Assembly (NCBI RefSeq): GCF_001014615.2
Contig: NZ_LBCQ02000004.1
Span: 62,001-126,000, forward strand
DNA: 64,000 bases
Reading direction: 5' to 3'
DNA from: Aquamicrobium sp. LC103
Lineage (GTDB): Bacteria; Pseudomonadota; Alphaproteobacteria; Rhizobiales; Rhizobiaceae
The notes beneath the pieces were generated by a model. The model was given only the letters and a program-made list of their open reading frames with translations, had not been told where the DNA came from and did not search any database. Of the stretch, positions 1 through 10,731 are shown in pieces. The number at the start of each line of letters is the position of its first letter. The first letter of the stretch is position 1. Position numbers and translations under genes: made by a program.

Positions 1-495
1 CAGGTGGCGGCGACGGTCGAATCGACCAATGCCGGCCATCTCGTCACGCTCCTGACCGAGGGCACGCCGTTCGAGCGGCCGGCCGCGATCGAGGCCGGGA
101 ATCACCTGAGCCTTGCCATGCACGATATCGTGAACGAGCAGCCGGAGATGGTCACGCCGTCGCTTGCCCATGTCGAGGCGCTGGTCGATTTCGCGCGGGC
201 CTGGGATCGCCGCCGTCCCCTTATCATCCATTGCTTCGCGGGCATCAGCCGGTCGACGGCCGCGGCGCTGATCGTCGCCGCCGCGCTGGAGCCGGAGCGG
301 GACGAGGCGGAGCTTGCGCGCGAACTGCGCCGGCTTTCGCCGTCGGCGACGCCGAACAGCCTGCTGGTCCGACTCGCCGACGGGCATCTGCGGCGCGAGG
401 GGCGCATGATTTCAGCCGTCGAGGCGATCGGCCGGGGGGCGGACGCGTTCGAGGGCACGCCGTTCCGGCTCATGTTGGGCCAGTATCGAAGTTGA
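1..495 (+). CDS. Tyrosine phosphatase family protein (5' end cut by the window)
   Basis: The open frame runs in from the window edge and ends at 495, so this is the C-terminal part of a protein; the GTG at 4 is only the first possible start codon inside the window. The phosphatase signature HCFAGISRS (Cys nucleophile and phosphate-binding Arg of the HCxxGxxR loop) lies about 78 residues into the visible part and is followed by a helical region typical of small cytoplasmic PTP-like proteins. Substrate is unknown. It reads in the same direction as the nuo operon, but a 229-bp gap separates them, so it is probably a separate unit. Confidence 0.75.
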   Translation, partial: QVAATVESTNAGHLVTLLTEGTPFERPAAIEAGNHLSLAMHDIVNEQPEMVTPSLAHVEALVDFARAWDRRRPLIIHCFAGISRSTAAALIVAAALEPERDEAELARELRRLSPSATPNSLLVRLADGHLRREGRMISAVEAIGRGADAFEGTPFRLMLGQYRS

Positions 496-724
496 ATTTC
501 GTTAGCCTTCTTCGGTGAAAGCGGTGCGCTTGCCGGGAATGCGGTAGCAAACGGGTTGGACCAGCCAAGGTTTGACTTGCGTCTGCGGATTGCCTGCGCT
601 AACCCTCGCCGCGTTGCAACATGACCTTTGGCGCACGGCGCCTCCGCCGGATAAACTGTCGCGGTTTCTCTTCACGGTTCGGTGCTATAACCAGGGTTGA
701 GCGGCAGCCAACGGAAAGTGGAAC
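496..724 (+). promoter_or_regulatory. Leader region of the nuo operon
   Basis: No gene is seen in this 229-bp gap. It must carry the nuo promoter because the upstream gene is unrelated. A TATAAC hexamer at 686-691 is a possible -10 element, but no convincing -35 lies 16-18 bp upstream of it. A GGAAAG Shine-Dalgarno-like run just precedes the nuoA ATG. The promoter assignment is inference from position only. Confidence 0.3.
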
Positions 725-1090
725 ATGAGCGAACTTCTCAGCTCCTATTTGCCTATCGTAATCTTCATCGGCGTCGCGCTGGTGGTCGGACTGGCCTTGC
801 TGGTCGCCCCGTTCCTGGTGGCCTACCGCAACCCCGACCCCGAGAAGCTTTCAGCCTATGAGTGCGGCTTCAACGCGTTCGACGATGCTCGAATGAAGTT
901 CGACATCCGCTTCTACCTGGTCTCCATCCTCTTCATCATCTTCGACCTCGAGGTGGCCTTCCTGTTCCCGTGGGCGGTGTCCTTCGGCGATATCGGCTGG
1001 TTCGGCTTCTGGTCGATGATGATCTTCCTCGGCGTGCTGACCATCGGTTTCATCTATGAATGGAAGAAGGGAGCGCTGGAATGGGATTGA
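725..1090 (+). CDS. nuoA: NADH-quinone oxidoreductase subunit A
   Basis: First gene of the complex I operon. NuoA is a small membrane-arm subunit (equivalent to mitochondrial ND3) that helps couple quinone reduction to proton pumping. The 121-residue product has three hydrophobic segments (about residues 8-32, 60-84 and 89-111), and the conserved loop after the first holds [20 protein letters not shown]-type sequence, with the Cys found in ND3 proteins. Length is normal for the family. The stop codon overlaps the start of nuoB by 10 bp, which indicates translational coupling. Confidence 0.97.
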   Translation: MSELLSSYLPIVIFIGVALVVGLALLVAPFLVAYRNPDPEKLSAYECGFNAFDDARMKFDIRFYLVSILFIIFDLEVAFLFPWAVSFGDIGWFGFWSMMIFLGVLTIGFIYEWKKGALEWD

Positions 1091-1662
1091 ACGACGGCTC
1101 CTCCACCCTTATCGCTCCGAAGCCGAAGGGGATCATCGATCCGAACACGGGCAAACCCGTGGGCGCCAACGATCCCTTCTTCAGCGATATCAACAGCGAG
1201 CTTTCCGACAAGGGCTTTCTCGTCACCTCGTCGGAGGCGCTGATCACCTGGGCGCGCACCGGCTCGCTCATGTACATGACCTTCGGCCTCGCCTGCTGCG
1301 CGGTCGAGATGATCCACTCGGCCATGCCGCGCTACGACAGCGAGCGCTTCGGCATCGCGCCGCGCGCCTCTCCGCGCCAGTCGGACGTGATGATCGTCGC
1401 GGGCACGCTCACCAACAAGATGGCGCCGGCGCTGCGCAAGGTCTACGACCAGATGCCGGAGCCGCGCTACGTGATCTCGATGGGCTCGTGCGCCAATGGC
1501 GGCGGCTACTACCACTATTCCTATTCGGTGGTGCGCGGCTGCGACCGCATCGTGCCGGTCGACATCTACGTGCCGGGCTGTCCGCCCTCGGCCGAAGCGC
1601 TGCTCTACGGAATTCTTCTGCTGCAGAAGAAGATCCGCCGGACAGGCACCATCGAGCGCTAG
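1081..1662 (+). CDS. nuoB: NADH-quinone oxidoreductase subunit B
   Basis: NuoB (PSST) carries cluster N2, the last iron-sulfur centre before quinone, in the connecting part of complex I. The 193-residue product shows the N2 ligands: the tandem cysteines in GLACCAVEM, the Cys in GSCANGG and the Cys in PGCPPSAE. The frame is open upstream to 1060, but the start at 1081 gives the N-terminus MGLNDGSS expected in rhizobia and the usual length. It overlaps the end of nuoA and is followed after 15 bp by nuoC. Confidence 0.97.
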   Translation: MGLNDGSSTLIAPKPKGIIDPNTGKPVGANDPFFSDINSELSDKGFLVTSSEALITWARTGSLMYMTFGLACCAVEMIHSAMPRYDSERFGIAPRASPRQSDVMIVAGTLTNKMAPALRKVYDQMPEPRYVISMGSCANGGGYYHYSYSVVRGCDRIVPVDIYVPGCPPSAEALLYGILLLQKKIRRTGTIER

Positions 1663-1677
1663 GGCAGGGGAACCATA

Positions 1678-2280
1678 ATGAGCGAAGCCCTCAGGGATCT
1701 TTCGAGCTACGTCAGGGAACGGCTCGGAGCGAAGGTGCAGGACGCGGCGATCGCGTTCGGCGAGCTGACGCTCCAGGTCGAGCCCGGCGACATCGTCGAC
1801 GTGCTCACCTTCCTGAAGAACGACGTGCAGTGTCAGTTCGTCTCGATCATCGACATCTGCGGCGCCGACTATCCGATGCGAGAGAAGCGCTTCGACGTGG
1901 TCTACCACCTTCTGTCGCCGCGCCAGAACCTGCGCATCCGGATCAAGGTCCAGGCCGACGAGGAGACGCTGATACCGTCCGCGACGCCGGTCTATCCTGG
2001 CGCGGACTGGTTCGAGCGCGAGACCTACGACCTCTACGGCGTCCTCTTCACCGGGCATCCGGACCTGCGCCGCATCCTCACCGACTACGGTTTCGAGGGG
2101 CATCCGCTGCGCAAGGACTTCCCGCTCACCGGTTTCTTCGAGGTGCGCTACGACGACGAGGTGAAGCGCGTCATCTACGAACCCGTGGAACTGAAGCAGG
2201 AGTTCCGCAATTTCGATTTCCTTTCGCCCTGGGAAGGCACGGACTACGTGCTGCCGGGGGATGAAAAAGCGAAGCAGTGA
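1678..2280 (+). CDS. nuoC: NADH-quinone oxidoreductase subunit C
   Basis: NuoC is the 30-kDa subunit that packs against NuoD in the peripheral arm of complex I. The 200-residue product has the family signature around residues 115-145, including [19 protein letters not shown] and HPLRKDFPL. It is a separate protein here, not the NuoCD fusion of enterobacteria. The start at 1678 is preceded by a GGGG-containing weak ribosome-binding site. The next complex I gene, nuoD, does not follow directly: about 480 bp holding a four-helix-bundle gene and repeats lie between. Confidence 0.97.
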   Translation: MSEALRDLSSYVRERLGAKVQDAAIAFGELTLQVEPGDIVDVLTFLKNDVQCQFVSIIDICGADYPMREKRFDVVYHLLSPRQNLRIRIKVQADEETLIPSATPVYPGADWFERETYDLYGVLFTGHPDLRRILTDYGFEGHPLRKDFPLTGFFEVRYDDEVKRVIYEPVELKQEFRNFDFLSPWEGTDYVLPGDEKAKQ

Positions 2281-2281
2281 A

Positions 2282-2741
2282 TAGGAAGTAGCGAATAGCG
2301 AATAGAGAAGAGGAGTTAGCAAGACGCCAATCAGTTCATACCGAGACCTGATCGTTTGGAAGGCTGCAATGGAAATCGCAGTCGCGTGCTACGACGTTAC
2401 AAAACTCTTTCCAAACACCGAAGTCTTCGGAATGACCGCACAGATACGACGGTCTGCCGCTTCGATCCCTGCGAATATCGCGGAGGGACACGGCAGAGAG
2501 AGTACGGGTGCCTTCATTCAGTTTCTTCGGGTGGCGCAGGGATCATTGAAGGAGTTGGAGACGCATTTGATCCTGGCTGGACGGGTTGGTCTGCTGAATG
2601 ACGCAAAAGTGTCGCAGCTTTTGGGCCAAACCGAAGAGATCGGGAAGATGCTCCGATCCCTGGTTCGAAGCTTGCAACAGAAGACATGATGGCACCGATC
2701 CTAAATCGTCCCTATTCGCTACTGGCTATTCGCTACTCGCA
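2282..2741. mobile_element. Candidate IVP/S23 cassette lodged between nuoC and nuoD
   Basis: This segment separates nuoC from nuoD, which are normally adjacent. Its left edge carries short 7-bp units (GTAGCGA, ATAGCGA, ATAGAGA at about 2288-2308). Its right edge carries the same units in inverted orientation (about 2713-2739). The longest perfect match between the edges is the 13-mer AGTAGCGAATAGC at 2287-2299 against its complement at 2725-2737. The enclosed gene belongs to the S23/four-helix-bundle family. No transposase is present and no clear target duplication is visible, so calling it a mobile cassette is inference. Confidence 0.4.
2369..2689 (+). CDS. Four-helix bundle protein (S23/IVP family), start codon apparently lost
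   Basis: The product matches the S23 ribosomal-protein/IVS-encoded family: an all-helical protein of about 120 residues with QIRRSAASIPANIAEG near residue 25, the hallmark of the family, and ELETHLILA later. The molecular function of free-standing members is not established. From the ATG at 2369 the product is 106 residues and lacks the first conserved helix. Yet the frame stays open upstream to 2306 and encodes SYRDLIVWKAAM, the usual N-terminus. An AGGAG run at 2311-2315 sits 5 bp before an AAG codon at 2321, where an ATG would be expected. So either a rare start is used or the gene has lost its start codon. Confidence 0.7.
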   Translation: MEIAVACYDVTKLFPNTEVFGMTAQIRRSAASIPANIAEGHGRESTGAFIQFLRVAQGSLKELETHLILAGRVGLLNDAKVSQLLGQTEEIGKMLRSLVRSLQQKT

Positions 2742-2761
2742 CGATGCCGAAGGCATTTCCC

Positions 2762-3952
2762 ATGGCTGAAACCTCCGTCCGCAACTTCAACATCAACTTC
2801 GGCCCGCAACACCCGGCCGCGCATGGCGTTTTGCGCCTCGTGCTGGAGCTGGACGGCGAGGTGGTCGACCGCGTCGACCCACATATCGGCCTGCTGCACC
2901 GCGGCACCGAGAAGCTGATGGAGAACAAGACCTACCTGCAGGCCGTGCCCTATCTCGACCGGCTCGACTATTGCGCGCCGATGAACCAGGAGCATGCCTT
3001 CGCGCTTGCGGTCGAGCGGCTGCTCGACATCGAGGTGCCGAAGCGCGGCCAGCTGATCCGGGTGCTCTATTCCGAGATCGGCCGCATCATGAGCCACATC
3101 CTCAACGTGACGACGCAGGCCATGGACGTCGGCGCGCTCACCCCGCCGCTGTGGGGCTTCGACGAGCGCGAGAAGCTGATGGTGTTCTACGAGCGTGCGT
3201 CCGGTTCGCGCATGCACGCGGCCTATTTCCGCCCCGGCGGCGTCCACCAGGACCTGCCGGAGAAGCTGATCGAGGACATCGGCAGGTGGATCGACCCGTT
3301 CCTGAAGGCGCTCGACGATCTCGACGACCTGCTCACCCCCAACCGCATCTTCAAGCAGCGCAACGCCGACATCGGCGTCGTCAGCCTCGAGGACGCCTGG
3401 GCGTGGGGCTTCTCGGGCGTGATGGTGCGCGGCTCGGGCGCTGCCTGGGACCTGCGCAAGTCGCAGCCCTACGAGTGCTATTCGGAGCTGGAATTCGACA
3501 TTCCGATCGGCAAGAACGGCGATTGCTACGACCGCTACCTGATCCGCATGGAGGAGATGCGCCAGTCCGCGCGGATCATGCGGCAATGCGTCGACCTCCT
3601 GCTCGGCAAGGAGAAGGCGGGCCCCGTCTCGACCGTCGACGGCAAGGTCGTGCCGCCGAAGCGCGCCGCGATGAAGCGCTCGATGGAAGCGCTGATCCAT
3701 CACTTCAAGCTCTACACCGAAGGCTATCGCGTGCCGGCCGGCGAGGTCTATGCCGCGGTGGAAGCGCCCAAGGGCGAGTTCGGCGTCTACCTGGTGTCGG
3801 ACGGCACCAACAAGCCCTATCGCTGCAAGCTGCGCGCGCCCGGCTTCGCGCATCTGCAGGCGATGGACTTCCTTTGCCGCGGCCACATGCTGGCCGACGT
3901 CACGGCCGTTCTCGGCTCCCTCGATATCGTGTTTGGTGAGGTCGACCGCTAA
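2762..3952 (+). CDS. nuoD: NADH-quinone oxidoreductase subunit D
   Basis: NuoD (49-kDa subunit) forms the quinone-reduction site with NuoB. The 396-residue product begins [20 protein letters not shown]; the [14 protein letters not shown] motif and the C-terminal end [11 protein letters not shown] are diagnostic. An in-frame ATG at 2744 would add six residues, but 2762 matches the family N-terminus and has a GAAGG run 8 bp upstream. The stop codon directly abuts the nuoE start. The S23/IVP insert lies immediately upstream, so this gene may depend on read-through across that insert. Confidence 0.97.
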   Translation: MAETSVRNFNINFGPQHPAAHGVLRLVLELDGEVVDRVDPHIGLLHRGTEKLMENKTYLQAVPYLDRLDYCAPMNQEHAFALAVERLLDIEVPKRGQLIRVLYSEIGRIMSHILNVTTQAMDVGALTPPLWGFDEREKLMVFYERASGSRMHAAYFRPGGVHQDLPEKLIEDIGRWIDPFLKALDDLDDLLTPNRIFKQRNADIGVVSLEDAWAWGFSGVMVRGSGAAWDLRKSQPYECYSELEFDIPIGKNGDCYDRYLIRMEEMRQSARIMRQCVDLLLGKEKAGPVSTVDGKVVPPKRAAMKRSMEALIHHFKLYTEGYRVPAGEVYAAVEAPKGEFGVYLVSDGTNKPYRCKLRAPGFAHLQAMDFLCRGHMLADVTAVLGSLDIVFGEVDR

Positions 3953-5230
3953 ATGTCAGTCCGCCGTCTCGCAGAAGCCAGCGTCCAGCCAGCCAGCTTC
4001 GCCTTCAACAGGGCGAATGAGGCCTGGGCCAAGCAGACCATCAAGAAATATCCGAAGGGGCGCGAGCAATCGGCCGTGATCCCGCTGCTCATGCGCGCGC
4101 AGGAGCAGGACGGCTGGGTGACCAAGGCCGCGATCGAGCATGTCGCCGACATGCTCGAAATGCCCTATATCCGCGTGCTGGAAGTCGCGACCTTCTACAC
4201 GCAGTTCCAGTTGAAGCCGGTCGGCACCCGGGCGCACATCCAGGTCTGCGGAACCACGCCCTGCATGCTGCGCGGCTCCGAGGCGCTGATGGATGTCTGC
4301 AAGCGCAAGATCCATCCCGAGCAGTTCCACGTCAACGAAGCCGGCACGCTTTCCTGGGAAGAGGTCGAGTGCCTCGGCGCCTGCGTGAACGCGCCGATGA
4401 TCATGGTGTTCAAGGATACCTATGAGGACCTGACGCCGGAGCGCTTCGAGGAGATGATCGACGCGTTCGAGGCCGGCGGCGTCGACGCCGTCGAGCCGGG
4501 GCCGCAGGTCGATCGCTTCTTTTCCGCGCCGATGACCGGGTTCACGGCGCTCGTCGACGAGAAGTCGGTGCTGAAATCGGGTCGCAACGACGCCAAGGCC
4601 TCGGCCAAGGCGAAGGAAGGTCCGGTCGCGCCGTCGAAATCGGCCAAGCCGAAGACGGACGCGCCGGAGACGAACCCGGCGATCAAGTCGCCTTCCAGGG
4701 CGAAGGTCAGTCCGGCGAAGGAAGCGGCCGCGAGCGTGAAGGCGCCCAGGGAAAACGGCGTCGCGGCAGACAAGGCAGAGCCGACGGTCGAAAAGGCCGA
4801 CAGGCAGCGCAAGCATTCGGGCAAGCCCAAGGAAGCGAAGTCGGCTTTCCATGCGCCGGAGACGCTGCATGGCGAGCCGATCGGCGCCGACCGCAAGCGG
4901 CTCTCCGGCAAGGCGAAGGCGGGCGGCGACAAGGCGCAGCCGCTGCTTTCCGACAAGAACCGGCCTTCGGGCATCGAGAAGCCGGCCGCGGTCGACGACC
5001 TCAAGCTGATCTCGGGCGTCGGCCCGAAGATCGAGGGCATCCTGCATTCGCTCGGCATCTACACCTACGCGCAGGTCGCTTCCTGGAAGAAGGCCGAGCG
5101 CGAGTGGGTCGACGGGTATCTGCGTTTCCACGGCCGCATCGAGCGTGAGGACTGGATCAAGCAGGCCAAGGCGCTCGCCAAGGGCGGCGAGGCCGAATAC
5201 ATCCGCGTCTTCGGCAAGACGCCGCGTTGA
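3953..5230 (+). CDS. nuoE: NADH-quinone oxidoreductase subunit E with C-terminal helix-hairpin-helix extension
   Basis: NuoE (24-kDa subunit) holds a 2Fe-2S cluster next to the NADH site. Residues 1 to about 185 form the thioredoxin-like domain, with ligands in QVCGTTPCML and ECLGACVNAP. The product is 425 residues, roughly twice the length of E. coli NuoE. After the core comes a 150-residue linker rich in Lys, Ala and Pro (about 200-345), then a helix-hairpin-helix-like module from about 347 to the end (LKLISGVGPKIEGIL, then FHGRIEREDW). The same module occurs in the protein encoded at 6614-7276. Such extensions are common in rhizobial NuoE; their role is not known to me. Confidence 0.95.
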   Translation: MSVRRLAEASVQPASFAFNRANEAWAKQTIKKYPKGREQSAVIPLLMRAQEQDGWVTKAAIEHVADMLEMPYIRVLEVATFYTQFQLKPVGTRAHIQVCGTTPCMLRGSEALMDVCKRKIHPEQFHVNEAGTLSWEEVECLGACVNAPMIMVFKDTYEDLTPERFEEMIDAFEAGGVDAVEPGPQVDRFFSAPMTGFTALVDEKSVLKSGRNDAKASAKAKEGPVAPSKSAKPKTDAPETNPAIKSPSRAKVSPAKEAAASVKAPRENGVAADKAEPTVEKADRQRKHSGKPKEAKSAFHAPETLHGEPIGADRKRLSGKAKAGGDKAQPLLSDKNRPSGIEKPAAVDDLKLISGVGPKIEGILHSLGIYTYAQVASWKKAEREWVDGYLRFHGRIEREDWIKQAKALAKGGEAEYIRVFGKTPR

Positions 5231-5241
5231 GGAGTCTTTGA

Positions 5242-6546
<1,305 letters not shown>

Positions 6547-6613
6547 AAGCACGAGAAGGCGCATGCGCCTGAAGGAAACGGCCTGACGCAGGGGCTTCGG
6601 CCCCGACGGAAAG

Positions 6614-7276
6614 ATGCCAGAGATGAAAGAGTACGAAGAGATCGCCAAAGCCTATCGGGGCCTGATGCCGCAGGAGGTCGCCTCCGCGGCGAACCTGCTC
6701 GCGCATCCGCTCGCGGGCGCGGCCGCGTTCGGCGCGCTCGGCCTCGGCATTGCGAGCCACGCCTTCGGTCTCTGGCTGGGAACGATGGCGGGAGCCGCCG
6801 AAACGTCCCGCAGGATGCTTTCCGATCTCTCCCACGGCGAGGCGGAGCGCGGCGGGAAGGCCATGCCGCGACTGAAGCTCGTTTCTTCGCGCGAGATGCC
6901 GGAGAAGGCCAGCCCCGTGCGGTCCGGCGCCGCGGCGAGGAAGGCCGCGGGTTCCCGGGCGGTGAAGGCCGTCGAGAAGCCGGCCCCGAAGCCCGCGCGC
7001 AAGGCGCAGGCTTCCAGGCAGAGCGGGCCAGCCAGGCCCAAGGCGATCGACAAGCCGGCCGCGCCCGACGACCTGAAGGCGATTTCCGGCATCGGCCCGA
7101 AGCTCGAAAAGGTGCTGAACGGCCTCGGCATCTGGAGCCATGCGCAGATCGCCGGCCTTTCGGCGGGCGAGAAGGCGTGGCTGGACGAGCATCTCGGTTT
7201 TTCGGGCCGCATCGAGCGCGACGACTGGACCGGGCAGGCGGCGATGCTGGCACGCGGCCGGGCGGAAGGGAAGTGA
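6614..7276 (+). CDS. Helix-hairpin-helix protein inside the nuo operon (NuoE-tail paralogue)
   Basis: The 220-residue product has three parts. Residues 1-75 are predicted helical with an Ala/Gly-rich hydrophobic stretch around 32-60 that could be a membrane or amphipathic segment. Residues 75-150 are a Lys/Ala/Pro linker. Residues 151-220 are a helix-hairpin-helix-like module (LKAISGIGPKLEKVLNGLGI, then FSGRIERDDW) clearly similar to the tail of NuoE. It lies between nuoF and nuoG on the same strand and its stop nearly overlaps the next gene, so it should be co-transcribed. Homologues are often labelled NADH-ubiquinone dehydrogenase, apparently from context. An accessory or assembly role for complex I is inference. 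Confidence 0.85.
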   Translation: MPEMKEYEEIAKAYRGLMPQEVASAANLLAHPLAGAAAFGALGLGIASHAFGLWLGTMAGAAETSRRMLSDLSHGEAERGGKAMPRLKLVSSREMPEKASPVRSGAAARKAAGSRAVKAVEKPAPKPARKAQASRQSGPARPKAIDKPAAPDDLKAISGIGPKLEKVLNGLGIWSHAQIAGLSAGEKAWLDEHLGFSGRIERDDWTGQAAMLARGRAEGK

Positions 7277-7281
7277 CGGTG

Positions 7282-7593
7282 ATGGAAATCCACGAGACAC
7301 GCGATGTGCTCGACGTGCGCGACGCCACCGTGGCCAATTCGCGCTTCGACGACGTCAACCTGTCGAACACGCATTTCCGCAACGTGAATCTTTCGGCGAG
7401 TGCGTTCGAGAAGGTTCTGCTGAGCAATGCGCGCCTGGTGGACGTCAATCTCTCGGGCGCGCTGTTTTCGGACGTGAACATGAGCAATGTGAAGATAGTG
7501 AATGCGCAGATCGCCGGAATGACAATCAACGGCGTCGGCGTGAACGACCTGTTTGCTGCATATGAGGCGGCCAAGCCCGCCGGGGGCGAATGA
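7282..7593 (+). CDS. Small pentapeptide-repeat-like protein in the nuo operon
   Basis: The 103-residue product is built from about eight degenerate pentapeptide-type repeats ([30 protein letters not shown] and similar), which predicts a short right-handed quadrilateral beta-helix. No catalytic residues or signal peptide are seen. The ATG at 7282 is preferred; a GTG at 7273 overlapping the previous stop would add three residues. The gene overlaps the nuoG start by a few bases, so it should be translated together with complex I. Function is unknown; pentapeptide proteins often act as protein-binding or DNA-mimic surfaces. Confidence 0.8.
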   Translation: MEIHETRDVLDVRDATVANSRFDDVNLSNTHFRNVNLSASAFEKVLLSNARLVDVNLSGALFSDVNMSNVKIVNAQIAGMTINGVGVNDLFAAYEAAKPAGGE

Positions 7594-9674
7594 TGGCTAT
7601 ACTGAAGGTAGACGGCAAAGAGATCGAGGTTCCCGATCACTACACGCTGCTGCAGGCGGCGGAGGAGGCGGGCGCGGAAGTGCCGCGCTTCTGCTTCCAC
7701 GAGCGGCTGTCGATCGCCGGCAATTGCCGCATGTGCCTGGTCGAGGTGAAGGGCGGACCGCCCAAGCCGGCCGCGTCCTGCGCCATGGGCGTGCGCGACC
7801 TGCGCCCCGGCCCGAACGGCGAGCCGCCGGAGGTGTTCACCAACACGCCGATGGTCAAGAAGGCCCGCGAGGGCGTGATGGAGTTCCTGCTGATCAACCA
7901 TCCGCTCGACTGCCCGATCTGCGATCAGGGCGGCGAATGCGACCTGCAGGATCAGGCGATGGCGTTCGGCGTCGACGCCTCGCGCTATCACGAGAACAAG
8001 CGCGCGGTGGAAGACAAGTATATCGGTCCGCTGGTCAAGACGATCATGACGCGCTGCATCCACTGCACGCGTTGCGTCCGCTTCACCACCGAGGTGGCTG
8101 GCATTTCCGAGCTCGGGCTGATCGGCCGCGGCGAGGATGCCGAGATCACCACCTATCTCGAGCAGGCGATGACGTCGGAGCTGCAGGGCAACGTGATCGA
8201 CCTGTGCCCGGTCGGCGCTCTCACCTCCAAGCCCTATGCCTTCCAGGCGCGCCCCTGGGAGCTGACGAAGACGGAATCGATCGACGTGATGGACGCGGTC
8301 GGCTCGGCGATCCGCGTCGATTCGCGCGGCCGCGAGGTCATGCGCATCATGCCGCGCGTCAATGACGAGGTGAACGAGGAGTGGATCTCCGACAAGACCC
8401 GCTTCATCTGGGACGGCCTGCGCTCGCAGCGCCTTGACCGGCCCTATATCCGCAAGGACGGGCGTCTGGCGCCGGCGAGCTGGCAGGAAGCCTTCGCCGC
8501 GATCAAGAGCGCCGTCTCCGGCACGACGGGCGATCGCGTCGGCGCGATCGCCGGCGATCTCGCGACCGTCGAGGAAATGTACGCGCTGAAGGCCCTCATG
8601 CAGTCGCTCGGCTCGGCCAATATCGACTGCCGCCAGGATGGCGCGGCGCTCGATCCGGCGGCGGGCCGCGCGAGCTACATCTTCAATCCGACGATCGACG
8701 GCATCGAGGACGCCGACGCGCTGCTGATCGTCGGCGCCAATCCGCGCTTCGAGGCCTCGGTGCTCAACGCACGCATCCGCAAGCGCTGGCGGGCGGGCAA
8801 TTTCCCGATCGGCGTGATCGGCGACATGGGCGACCTGCGCTACGACCATGAGATGCTGGGTGCGGGCACCGACACGCTGCAGCAGCTCGCCGACGGCGAA
8901 GGCAGGTTCTTCTCCGCGCTGAAGAAAGCGAAGCGGCCGATGATCATCGTCGGCCAGGGCGCGCTCGCCCGCAGGGACGGCAAGGCGGTGCTGGCGCTGG
9001 CCGCCAAGATCGCCGACGGCGTCGGCGCTGTCTCGGCCGACTGGAACGGTTTCGCCGTGCTGCACACGGCGGCGGCGCGCGTCGGCGGCCTCGACGTCGG
9101 CTTCGTGCCGGGCGAGGGCGGCAAGGACGCGGCCGGCATGATGGGTGCGCTCGACGTGCTCTTCCTGCTCGGCGCCGACGAATTCGAGATGTCGAAGATC
9201 GGCCAGGCCTTCACGGTCTATATCGGCAGCCATGGCGACGCCGGCGCGCACCGCGCCGACGTGATCCTGCCGGGCGCGACCTACACCGAGAAGTCGGGCA
9301 CCTACGTCAACACGGAAGGACGGGTGCAGATGGCGAATCGCGCCGGCTTCGCGCCGGGCGAGGCGAAGGAGGACTGGGCGATCCTACGCGCGCTTTCAGA
9401 CGTGCTCGGCCACAGGCTGCCGTTCGATTCGCTGCCGCAACTGCGCGCCAAGCTCCACGCGGACCACCCGCATCTCGCGGCCGTGGACCACATCAAGCCC
9501 GGCGAAGCCGGCGATATCGCCGCGCTTGTGAAAAAACCGGGCAAGCTGGACAAGGCACCGTTTGCATCGCCGGTCAAAGACTTCTATCTGACGAACCCGA
9601 TCGCGCGGGCCTCCGCCGTCATGGCCGAATGCTCGGCCCTGGCGAAGGGCGGCTTCAAGCAGGCAGCCGAGTAG
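7590..9674 (+). CDS. nuoG: NADH-quinone oxidoreductase subunit G
   Basis: NuoG (75-kDa subunit) carries several iron-sulfur clusters linking NuoF/NuoE to NuoI. In the 694-residue product the N-terminal 2Fe-2S domain shows [16 protein letters not shown], followed by [15 protein letters not shown] and [11 protein letters not shown] with DLCPVGAL, the ligands of N1b, N4 and N5. The remainder is a molybdopterin-oxidoreductase-like domain that has lost its cofactor in this family. Tandem ATGs at 7590 and 7593 both overlap the preceding stop; the second gives the family N-terminus [10 protein letters not shown]. Confidence 0.97.
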   Translation: MMAILKVDGKEIEVPDHYTLLQAAEEAGAEVPRFCFHERLSIAGNCRMCLVEVKGGPPKPAASCAMGVRDLRPGPNGEPPEVFTNTPMVKKAREGVMEFLLINHPLDCPICDQGGECDLQDQAMAFGVDASRYHENKRAVEDKYIGPLVKTIMTRCIHCTRCVRFTTEVAGISELGLIGRGEDAEITTYLEQAMTSELQGNVIDLCPVGALTSKPYAFQARPWELTKTESIDVMDAVGSAIRVDSRGREVMRIMPRVNDEVNEEWISDKTRFIWDGLRSQRLDRPYIRKDGRLAPASWQEAFAAIKSAVSGTTGDRVGAIAGDLATVEEMYALKALMQSLGSANIDCRQDGAALDPAAGRASYIFNPTIDGIEDADALLIVGANPRFEASVLNARIRKRWRAGNFPIGVIGDMGDLRYDHEMLGAGTDTLQQLADGEGRFFSALKKAKRPMIIVGQGALARRDGKAVLALAAKIADGVGAVSADWNGFAVLHTAAARVGGLDVGFVPGEGGKDAAGMMGALDVLFLLGADEFEMSKIGQAFTVYIGSHGDAGAHRADVILPGATYTEKSGTYVNTEGRVQMANRAGFAPGEAKEDWAILRALSDVLGHRLPFDSLPQLRAKLHADHPHLAAVDHIKPGEAGDIAALVKKPGKLDKAPFASPVKDFYLTNPIARASAVMAECSALAKGGFKQAAE

Positions 9675-9685
9675 GGGCGGGGCTG

Positions 9686-10729
9686 ATGGAATCCTTTTTC
9701 GCATTTTACGTCTGGCCGGCGCTTATCATCCTCTTGAAGTCGGTCCTGCTGATCGTCGTCCTTTTGATCCTGGTCGCCTATCTGCTCTATGCCGACCGCA
9801 AGATCTGGGCCGCCGTGCAGCTTCGCCGCGGCCCGAACGTGGTCGGCCCCTGGGGCCTGCTGCAGGCCTTCGCCGATCTCCTCAAGTTCGTCTTCAAGGA
9901 GCCGGTGATCCCGTCCGGCGCCAACAAGGGCGTGTTCCTGCTCGCGCCGCTGGTCTCGGCGGTGCTGGCCATCTCGGCCTGGGCCGTCATTCCGGTCAGC
10001 GAGGGATGGGCGATCGCCACGATCAATGTCGGCATCCTCTACGTCTTCGCCATCTCCTCGCTCGAGGTCTATGGCGTGATCATGGGCGGCTGGGCGTCGA
10101 ACTCGAAATATCCGTTCCTCGGCGCGCTGCGCTCCGCCGCGCAGATGGTGTCCTACGAGGTCTCGATCGGCTTCGTCATCGTCACCGTGCTTCTGTGCGT
10201 CGGCTCGCTGAGCCTGATCGACATCGTGCTGGCGCAGCGCGACGGCCTCGGCACCACGCTCGGCCTGCCCAACTCGTTCCTCGACTGGCACTGGCTGGCG
10301 CTGTTCCCGATGTTCGTCATCTTCTTCATCTCGGCGCTGGCCGAGACGAACCGCCCGCCCTTCGACCTGGTGGAAGCCGAGTCGGAGCTGGTCGCCGGTC
10401 ACATGATCGAATACTCGTCGACGCCGTTCCTGCTGTTCTTCCTCGGCGAATATGTCGCGATCGTGCTGATGTGCGCGCTCGCCACGATCCTGTTCCTCGG
10501 CGGCTGGCTGCCGCCCTTCGACTTCGCGCCGTTCACCTGGGTGCCGGGCGTGATCTGGTTCGTGCTGAAGGTGTGCATGATGTTCTTCATGTTCGCCATG
10601 GTGAAGGCGTTCGTGCCGCGCTACCGCTACGACCAGCTCATGCGCCTTGGCTGGAAGGTCTTCCTGCCTATTTCCCTGTTCATGGTCGTCGCCACCGCGG
10701 CCTTCCTGAAGCTGTGGGAGCTCGCATAG
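9686..10729 (+). CDS. nuoH: NADH-quinone oxidoreductase subunit H
   Basis: NuoH (ND1) is the membrane subunit at the junction with the peripheral arm and forms part of the quinone channel. The 347-residue product is hydrophobic with about eight membrane segments. The diagnostic loops are [19 protein letters not shown] (about residue 45) and [18 protein letters not shown] (about residue 215), the latter bearing the acidic residues of the family. The start at 9686 follows nuoG by 11 bp; an upstream in-frame start would overlap the nuoG coding region. Confidence 0.97.
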   Translation: MESFFAFYVWPALIILLKSVLLIVVLLILVAYLLYADRKIWAAVQLRRGPNVVGPWGLLQAFADLLKFVFKEPVIPSGANKGVFLLAPLVSAVLAISAWAVIPVSEGWAIATINVGILYVFAISSLEVYGVIMGGWASNSKYPFLGALRSAAQMVSYEVSIGFVIVTVLLCVGSLSLIDIVLAQRDGLGTTLGLPNSFLDWHWLALFPMFVIFFISALAETNRPPFDLVEAESELVAGHMIEYSSTPFLLFFLGEYVAIVLMCALATILFLGGWLPPFDFAPFTWVPGVIWFVLKVCMMFFMFAMVKAFVPRYRYDQLMRLGWKVFLPISLFMVVATAAFLKLWELA

Positions 10730-10731
10730 GC

